Assembly: GCF_003949795.1 (NCBI RefSeq)
Contig: NZ_RPRY01000037.1
Span: forward strand, 1 to 34,751
DNA length: 34,751 bases
DNA from: Streptomyces sp. WAC06614
GTDB lineage: Bacteria; Actinomycetota; Actinomycetes; Streptomycetales; Streptomycetaceae
Direction: 5' to 3'
The notes under the pieces are model-generated. The model worked only from the letters and a program-made list of their open reading frames with translations. It made no database searches and had not been told where the DNA came from. Below, piece after piece: positions 31,805 through 34,751 of this stretch. The first letter of the stretch is position 1, and the number at the start of each line of letters is the position of its first letter. Made by a program: the position numbers and the translations under genes.

Positions 31805-32566
31805 TCAGGTTCCGTAGCGCCGGTGCCGGGCGGCGTAGTCACGCAGCGCCCGGAGGAAGTCGACCTTGCGGAAGGCCGGCCAGAAGACCTCGCAGAAGTA
31901 GTACTCGGAGTGCGCGCTCTGCCAGAGCATGAAACCGGACAGCCGCTGCTCGCCGCTGGTGCGGATCACCAGGTCGGGGTCGGGCTGGCCACGGGTGTAG
32001 AGGTGCTCGGAGATGTGGTCGATGTCCAGGATCTCGGCGAGCTCCTCGATCGAGGTGCCCTTCTCGTGGTGCTCCAGGAGCAGCGAGCGCACCGCGTCCG
32101 CGATCTCCTGGCGGCCGCCGTAGCCGACGGCGACGTTGACGAGTATCCCCTCGACGTCGAGGGTGGCCTGCTCGGCCTCCTTGAGCACGGACTGGGTCCG
32201 GTCGGGCAGGATGTCGAGGTTGCCGACGTGGTGGACCCGCCAGCGGCCGTCGGAGGCCAGACCCCGGACGGTGTTCTCGATGATGTTGAGCAGCGGGCGC
32301 AGCTCGGCCTCGGGACGGTCCAGGTTGTCCGTGGAGAGCATCCACAGGGTGACGACCTCGACGTCCGTCTCGTCGCACCAGCCCAGCAGCTCGTAGATCT
32401 TGTCGGCCCCGGCCTGATGGCCCTGCACGGTGGTGCCGCCGGAGGCCTTGGCCCAGCGCCGGTTGCCGTCCAGGATGACGCCGATGTGCTTGGGCACCGC
32501 ATCGTGGTCGAGGCGGCCCTCCACCCGGCGTGCGTAGAGCTTGTACACCAGGTCGCGCAGCTTCAC
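31805..32566 (-). CDS. uppS: Isoprenyl transferase (cis-prenyl, undecaprenyl-diphosphate synthase family)
   Basis: 253 residues. Key family blocks are present: HIGVILDGNRRWAK (catalytic Asp33), LSTDNLDRPEAEL, and VIRTSGEQRLSGFMLWQSAHSEYYF, which binds diphosphate and Mg. The enzyme chains isopentenyl diphosphate onto an allylic primer to give the lipid carrier for peptidoglycan. Streptomyces often has paralogues with shorter products, so chain length is not certain. The start is GTG 32566, with AGGAAG just upstream and KLRDLVYKLYARRVEGRLD, the usual N-terminus. An in-frame start at 32671 runs into the divergent promoter. Confidence 0.93.
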   Translation of the reverse strand: MKLRDLVYKLYARRVEGRLDHDAVPKHIGVILDGNRRWAKASGGTTVQGHQAGADKIYELLGWCDETDVEVVTLWMLSTDNLDRPEAELRPLLNIIENTVRGLASDGRWRVHHVGNLDILPDRTQSVLKEAEQATLDVEGILVNVAVGYGGRQEIADAVRSLLLEHHEKGTSIEELAEILDIDHISEHLYTRGQPDPDLVIRTSGEQRLSGFMLWQSAHSEYYFCEVFWPAFRKVDFLRALRDYAARHRRYGT

Positions 32567-32694
32567 GATCTTCCTGCCCCTCCGTGCAATGCCCCCGTGT
32601 GCGATTGCGGTCTCCCCCGACTGCGCCACATTACTGCGGACGGGGATGCCTGGCCCAACTCGGTCTGTCACAAGTCCGTGATAGGGAGGACAAC

Positions 32695-33735
32695 GTGACT
32701 GATACCAATCTCTATCGGGCAGACGCCTCCCGATACGACTCCATGCCCTACCGGCGCACGGGCCGCAGCGGCCTCAAGCTGCCCGCGATCTCCCTCGGCC
32801 TCTGGCACAACTTCGGTGACGACAAGTCCCTGGAGTCCCAGCGGGCGATCCTGCGCCGTGCCTTCGACCTCGGCGTGACCCACTTCGACCTGGCCAACAA
32901 CTACGGGCCGCCGCCCGGCTCCGCCGAGCTCAACTTCGGCAAGATCTTCGCGCAGGACTTCGCGCCGTACCGCGAGGAGCTGGTGGTCTCCACCAAGGCC
33001 GGCTATCTGATGCACCCCGGCCCGTACGGGGAGTGGGGCAGCCGCAAGTACCTGCTGAACTCGCTGGACGCCTCGCTGCGGCGGATGGGCCTGGACCACG
33101 TCGACATCTTCTACTCGCACCGCTTCGACCCCGAGACCCCGCTGGAGGAGACGATGGGCGCGCTCGCGTCCGCCGTCCAGCAGGGCAAGGCGCTCTACGT
33201 CGGCGTCTCCTCCTACACCGCGGAGCAGACCCGGGAGGCCGTGGGCATCCTGCGCGAGATGGGGGTGCGCCCGCTGATCCACCAGCCCTCGTACTCCATG
33301 ATCAACCGCTGGACCGAGGAAGACGGCCTGCTGGACACGCTGGAGGAGGCCGGCATGGGCTGCATCTCCTTCGCCCCGCTCGCCCAGGGCCTGCTGACCG
33401 GCAAGTACCTCCAGGGCGGCATCCCGGAGGGCTCGCGCGCCTCTCAGGGCAAGTCCCTCAACCCCGACCTGCTCTCCGAGGAGGTGCTGCGCAGGCTCCG
33501 GGGCCTGGGCGAGATCGCGGCCCGCCGCGGCCAGTCGCTGGCGCAGCTCGCGCTGACCTGGGTGCTGCGGGACGAGCGGATGACCTCGGCGCTGATCGGC
33601 GCGTCCAGCGTGAAACAGCTGGAGGAGAACGTCGCCGCGCTGGCGGGGGCGCCGCTGACCGCGGAGGAGCTGAAGGAGATCGACTCCTTCGCCGTCTCCA
33701 CGCCCGGCACGAACATCTGGGCCCAGCGGGGCTGA
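32695..33735 (+). CDS. Aldo-keto reductase, YghZ-like (L-glyceraldehyde 3-phosphate reductase type)
   Basis: 346 residues. AKR catalytic residues are Asp65, Tyr70, Lys101 and His142 (DLANNYG, STKAGY, YSHRFD). The stretch SLGLWHNFGDDKSLESQRAIL and NNYGPPPGSAELNFG are diagnostic of the YghZ/GPR (AKR14) subgroup, which reduces L-glyceraldehyde 3-phosphate and methylglyoxal with NADPH. The start is GTG 32695 with GGGAGGA (32684-32690) 4 bases upstream. It is divergent from uppS. Confidence 0.93.
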   Translation: MTDTNLYRADASRYDSMPYRRTGRSGLKLPAISLGLWHNFGDDKSLESQRAILRRAFDLGVTHFDLANNYGPPPGSAELNFGKIFAQDFAPYREELVVSTKAGYLMHPGPYGEWGSRKYLLNSLDASLRRMGLDHVDIFYSHRFDPETPLEETMGALASAVQQGKALYVGVSSYTAEQTREAVGILREMGVRPLIHQPSYSMINRWTEEDGLLDTLEEAGMGCISFAPLAQGLLTGKYLQGGIPEGSRASQGKSLNPDLLSEEVLRRLRGLGEIAARRGQSLAQLALTWVLRDERMTSALIGASSVKQLEENVAALAGAPLTAEELKEIDSFAVSTPGTNIWAQRG

Positions 33736-33761
33736 CCTGCCGTTTTCCCCGCCAAAGAAAA

Positions 33762-33796
33762 CGGGCCGGTCCGTGGGGGGGATACGGACCGGCCCG
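33762..33796. terminator. Bidirectional terminator after the aldo-keto reductase
   Basis: A perfect 13-bp stem (33762-33774 with 33784-33796) has a G-rich 9-base loop. The AAAGAAAA before it becomes a U tract on the minus strand, so it is a strong terminator for the convergent prepilin peptidase gene as well. Confidence 0.82.
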
Positions 33797-33855
33797 AGGG
33801 GGGGGTTCCACCATAACCCTTCGTAAAGCGTGCTGCGTGCATCGGCGCGCCACGA

Positions 33856-34593
33856 CTACGCTCCGAATCCGCCCAGGAGCACTCCGGTGAACGCCCCGGC
33901 GGCCATGAACGGACCGAACGCGAAGGCCGCCTTCCGGCCCGCCCGGCCGCGCAGCACAAGGCCGAGGCCGTATACGGCGCCGTAGAGGAAGCCGAGGAAG
34001 GCTCCCGCGGCCCATACCCCCCACCCGTACCACCCAAGAGCGACGCCGAGCGCGAGCGCGAGCTTGACGTCCCCGAAGCCCATGCCCGCCGGGTGGATCA
34101 GGAACAGCACGAGGTAGCCGCCGCCGAGGGCGGCCCCGCCCAGCAGCGCGGTGCGCCAGCTCCCGGCCGCGCCCGGGACCGCCTGGGCCAGGCCCAGGAG
34201 CGCGGCCGTGGCGGCCGCCAGGGGCAGGGTCAGGGCATCGGGGAGCCGGTGCACGGCCAGGTCGACCAGGGCGAGCAGGACCAGGGCCGGGGCGAGGAGG
34301 ACGAAGACCGCCGTCTCCGGGCGCGGGCCCGAGGCCGCCCCCAGCGCGGCGCAGACCGCACCGGTGACCACCGCCACCCCGGCCGGGGCCGGGCCGTAGC
34401 GGTGGGGCACCGCCCCGGCTCCGCCCGGGCACCGGGCGGAGCCCGGCCGGCGCCCCAGCGGGTGGCCGTCGGGGCAGGTGGTGCGCCACGGCTCGTCCGG
34501 CGGGACCGAGAGGCGGTACGCGGCCCTCGGGAGCAGACGGGCGCCCGCCAGCGCGCCGTACCCGGCCGCCACCCCTGTGATCACCCAGGTCAT
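33856..34593 (-). CDS. Prepilin peptidase (A24 family aspartic membrane protease)
   Basis: 245 residues with about seven transmembrane segments. The two catalytic aspartates lie in LLALVDLAVHRLPDALTLP and GMGFGDVKLALALG, the A24 motifs. An N-terminal loop has CPDGHPLGRR...ARCPGG, a reduced version of the zinc-binding cysteine loop. The methyltransferase part is missing or reduced, as in actinobacterial Tad/Flp peptidases. The likely substrates are type IV/Tad-type prepilins. Start: ATG 34593 with TAGGGT (plus 34601-34606, minus strand) 7 bases upstream, so the mRNA is leaderless. Confidence 0.88.
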   Translation of the reverse strand: MTWVITGVAAGYGALAGARLLPRAAYRLSVPPDEPWRTTCPDGHPLGRRPGSARCPGGAGAVPHRYGPAPAGVAVVTGAVCAALGAASGPRPETAVFVLLAPALVLLALVDLAVHRLPDALTLPLAAATAALLGLAQAVPGAAGSWRTALLGGAALGGGYLVLFLIHPAGMGFGDVKLALALGVALGWYGWGVWAAGAFLGFLYGAVYGLGLVLRGRAGRKAAFAFGPFMAAGAFTGVLLGGFGA

Positions 34594-34714
34594 TTCCGTG
34601 ACCCTAGGGCGGGGGCGGCGGCCGGGCATGGGCCCCCGGGCCCAAACCGGCCGTCGCCCGCGGCCCTTTCGGGCAGCATGCCGGGTGTACGGCCGATCTA
34701 CGGGAGGGGTCCGG

Positions 34715-34751
34715 GTGCGGTGGCGGGACGGGTGGGGGGCCTTGGTGGTGC
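34715..34751 (+). CDS. Possible start of a gene running off the right edge
   Basis: GTG at 34715 follows GGGAGGGG (34702-34708) at good spacing and opens a frame VRWRDGWGALVV to the edge. A basic then hydrophobic N-terminus suggests a membrane or secreted protein. Too little is present to identify it. Confidence 0.4.
   Translation, partial: MRWRDGWGALVV

Overview
The window is high-GC actinobacterial chromosome and almost certainly Streptomyces. Codon third positions are nearly all G or C, and a WhiB-family regulator, a SpoIIE-type phosphatase with a TTA codon and leaderless starts are present. From memory, the gene order (xseA, xseB, glpX, wbl, class I fumarase, fumC, oxyR/ahpCD, uppS) follows the conserved Streptomyces core chromosome. 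I see no insertion sequence, phage, integrase, CRISPR, tRNA or rRNA, so this is core rather than island DNA.

Layout. 1-2600: the tail of a membrane permease, then exonuclease VII (xseA, xseB) and a RutE-type nitroreductase. 2700-6000: a DUF4245 protein, class II fructose-1,6-bisphosphatase (glpX), a WhiB-family Fe-S regulator and a DUF1707/LiaF-like protein. 6100-11830: a [4Fe-4S] class I fumarase, a glycerophosphodiester phosphodiesterase, a secreted SGNH hydrolase with a ricin-type lectin domain, and the iron-independent class II fumarase fumC. 11960-17670: a DUF402 protein, a GAF/PP2C/HATPase phosphatase with a TTA codon, and a convergent class A penicillin-binding protein. 17900-21630: an SPFH membrane protein translationally coupled to a small ribbon-helix-helix protein, a membrane-anchored divergent cyclophilin, and a DUF2079 polytopic protein. 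21765-25340: a PadR repressor, an ABC ATPase and an FtsX-type permease joined by ATGA overlaps. 25370-27550: oxyR divergent from ahpC-ahpD. 27600-34600: an AI-2E family transporter, a secreted lytic transglycosylase-like protein, PIN-PhoH, an isoprenyl transferase (uppS), an aldo-keto reductase and an A24 prepilin peptidase. A further gene may start at the right edge.

Themes. The window pairs an Fe-S-dependent with an Fe-S-independent fumarase, and an iron-box-like palindrome lies upstream of the Fe-S enzyme. Peroxide defence (OxyR/AhpCD) and cell-envelope functions (PBP, UppS, transglycosylase, ABC exporter, LiaF-like protein) recur.

Most interesting observations: (i) an iron-box-like site between the DUF1707 gene and class I fumarase; (ii) a single in-frame TTA codon, in the SpoIIE-type phosphatase; (iii) an SPFH plus RHH two-gene unit with a GTGATATCAC palindrome upstream; (iv) an OxyR-like ATAG/CTAT spacing in the oxyR-ahpC gap; (v) a perfect 54-bp palindrome between convergent genes; and (vi) a perfect 38-bp inverted repeat starting at base 1, which looks like an assembly foldback rather than biology.
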